Part shown: positions 62,831 through 64,000 of the stretch, piece after piece
Layout: each line of letters begins with the position of its first letter
How positions within the stretch are numbered: position 1 is the first letter of the stretch
Origin: Ruminococcus sp.
Lineage (GTDB): Bacteria; Bacillota; Clostridia; Lachnospirales; Lachnospiraceae
Assembly (NCBI GenBank): GCA_020024635.1
Contig: JAHHTL010000001.1
Coordinates: forward strand, 1 to 64,000
DNA length: 64,000 nucleotides
Reading direction: 5' to 3'
The notes under the pieces: model-generated
What the model was told of the DNA's origin: nothing
Databases searched by the model: none
The model's input: the letters and a program-made list of their open reading frames with translations, nothing else
Program-made: the position numbers and the translations under genes

Positions 62831-63598
62831 CTAGGACTGATGAATAAGCAGCGTTGGGTAACCTGCAAATTTTAATTTTTGCTCCATGGAAACAGCATCC
62901 TCTAAGGTATGGAAACTTCCAACATATACACGAAAATATCCATCGGATTGTATCAGTTTTGCTGGAAAACCTTGGTCGAGCAATTCGTTTAAAAACCGTT
63001 TTGCAAAAACAGGATTTTTGAAGGAACCAACCTGTATAGAATATCCGGGAGCAGAAATAAGATGATCTGTTTCCAGAACATCAAGAAGTCCAGAAGCGAT
63101 AGCCTGTGCAATTTCGTTAAAATTTTCATCGAACAGAAGATTATCGGTATCAGAGTTTATGAAACCGACTTCTACAAGTACGGCAGGCATTTTTGTTTTC
63201 CGTAACACAACAAGGTTCGGACGAGCTTTTACACCAAGATTAACAAAACCAATCCCTTCGAGCAACTGGTTGATTTCTTCTGCAACTTGAAGCTTAATGC
63301 CAGATAGACTATAGACAAGAGACTCCACTCCGGAAACCATATTATCCGTTTCAAAAGAATTGCGATGGATAGAAAGGAAAAAATCAACACCGGCAGTGTT
63401 TGCTTCAAGTGCTTTTTGATAAGGGGATTCATAGACATCCGTTGTTCTTGTGTATTCCACATTTACACCAGAGTTTTGCAAAATATCACCAATAGCAAGT
63501 ACAAGGCGCAATGTATCATCTTTTTCTTGTCGGCCATTGTAAATTGCACCGGGATCACGGCCTCCATGTCCTGCGTCGAGCATGATAGAATATGGCAT
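62831..63598 (-). CDS. N-acetylmuramoyl-L-alanine amidase with SPOR domain
   Basis: The 255-residue protein has an Amidase_3 domain: zinc-binding H in LDAGHGGRDPGA, a glutamate near KALEANTAG, H in FLSIHRNSF and E in VLVEVGFINSD. It is followed by a C-terminal SPOR-like domain (residues ~180-255, YSIQVGSFKNPVFAKRF and YFRVYVGSFHTLEDA) that binds denuded glycan strands. No signal peptide is seen at this start, unlike most exported amidases. It could act after mother-cell lysis or during sporulation, as CwlD/CwlC-like enzymes do. RBS placement is weak. Confidence 0.85.
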   Translation of the reverse strand: MPYSIMLDAGHGGRDPGAIYNGRQEKDDTLRLVLAIGDILQNSGVNVEYTRTTDVYESPYQKALEANTAGVDFFLSIHRNSFETDNMVSGVESLVYSLSGIKLQVAEEINQLLEGIGFVNLGVKARPNLVVLRKTKMPAVLVEVGFINSDTDNLLFDENFNEIAQAIASGLLDVLETDHLISAPGYSIQVGSFKNPVFAKRFLNELLDQGFPAKLIQSDGYFRVYVGSFHTLEDAVSMEQKLKFAGYPTLLIHQS

Positions 63599-63659
63599 AG
63601 GATGAAACAATCCTTTCAAAAAACATTTGTATATTATATGCAGAAAAAGAAAAAAAGTA

Positions 63660-63695
63660 AAAGCATCTTAGAAAATTTGAACTAAGATGCTTTTG
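63660..63695. terminator. Bidirectional terminator
   Basis: AAAAGCATCTTAG (63660-63672) pairs with CTAAGATGCTTTT (63683-63695). On the minus strand a T-rich tract follows, ending the CorC-type gene. Confidence 0.85.
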
Positions 63696-63699
63696 CTTA

Positions 63700-64000
63700 C
63701 TATGCTTTTATATTACTTTTATTGTTAGTTTCAGAATGATGATCAGAAGAATCGGATGTATTAGGTACTTCCTTTGTTTTTAAAAGAATTTCAGGAAGAT
63801 AGACATGCACGTTTTCAACTCTATTTTTATCAAGTGTTTCAACGATAAGGCGAATGCCGGATTCCACAACAACTTCATCACCTACTTCTGGGAGACGATC
63901 AAGGTGTTCGATGATAAATCCTCCCAAAGAATCATAATCTTCAGATTCAAGTTCCGTACCTAAACGGTCATTTACATCATCAAGACTCATAGAACCTTCA
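63700..64000 (-). CDS. CorC_HlyC-domain protein, C-terminal part only
   Basis: At least 99 residues of the 3' end of a gene that starts outside the window. The frame is open to the edge (EGSMSLDDVNDRLGTEL). This is the CorC_HlyC transporter-associated domain that ends CNNM/hemolysin-type membrane proteins, with DSLGGFIIEHLDRLP and the C-terminal strand NRVENVHVYLP. A hydrophilic tail rich in S, N and H follows. It is a second member of the family seen at 13849. The missing part should hold the DUF21 and CBS domains. Confidence 0.85.
   Translation of the reverse strand, partial: EGSMSLDDVNDRLGTELESEDYDSLGGFIIEHLDRLPEVGDEVVVESGIRLIVETLDKNRVENVHVYLPEILLKTKEVPNTSDSSDHHSETNNKSNIKA

Overview
The window reads as one chromosomal segment of a low-GC, spore-forming, gut-type member of the Clostridia, most likely Lachnospiraceae. 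This rests on strong GGAGG ribosome-binding sites, a glgC-glgD pair, SpoVG and a CotF-like coat protein, a bile salt hydrolase, an EFR1-type flavodoxin/ferredoxin, AGCS and CaCA transporters, a T-box proS and the clostridial rplKAJL-rpoBC and rpsL-rpsG-fusA-tuf clusters. A genus cannot be fixed from sequence alone.

The left end (1-12.4 kb) is a clearly accessory, AT-rich island. After a non-coding stretch with tandem hairpins and a sortase B fragment come an unannotated-size agrD (758-907) and agrB, two different radical SAM/SPASM enzymes, a 58-residue six-cysteine peptide gene (3777-3953) bracketed by an 18-bp perfect inverted repeat, an attenuator, a cytoplasmic subtilisin-like protease fused to an acyl-carrier-like domain that lacks the phosphopantetheine serine, an ABC exporter without a C39 peptidase domain, a MacB/FtsX-type ABC pair, and a LytTR regulator with a GHKL sensor kinase. 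I read this as a quorum-sensing-controlled RiPP cluster: agrBD and the two-component pair form the switch, the radical SAM enzymes modify the Cys-rich peptide, the S8 enzyme and exporter mature and secrete it, and the MacB-type pair probably gives self-protection. This is the candidate new system in the window.

From 12.7 to 29.7 kb are ordinary accessory and housekeeping genes: a PadR/DUF1700 pair, a CNNM-type transporter, tRNA-Gly(UCC), xpt, an exonuclease, two DUF4230 proteins, a glycerophosphodiesterase, an amino acid permease, a hydrolase, a CotF-like protein, EFR1, a bile salt hydrolase, a stand-alone Spo0A C-terminal domain protein, an alanine/glycine symporter, an N-acetylhexosamine-kinase-like protein and a nucleotide-sugar dehydratase.

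From 29.7 to 41.2 kb lies the core transcription/translation block rpmG-secE-nusG-rplK-rplA-rplJ-rplL-rpoB-rpoC. Two intergenic elements there look like copies of the ribosomal protein L1 site of 23S rRNA, and an L10 leader with an attenuator precedes rplJ. From 41.3 to 46 kb, on the minus strand, are a PRPP synthetase, a primosomal DnaD/DnaI pair and murC. From 46.2 to 53.1 kb are glgC-glgD, spoVG, a pseudouridine synthase, a cation exchanger and an xpaC-telA pair. A proline T-box and proS follow, then rpsL-rpsG-fusA-tuf, rpiB, a HAD phosphatase, glmM, an amidase with a SPOR domain, and the 3' end of a second CorC-type gene that runs off the window. Starts were chosen by ribosome-binding site and family length, and several are shorter than the longest open frame.
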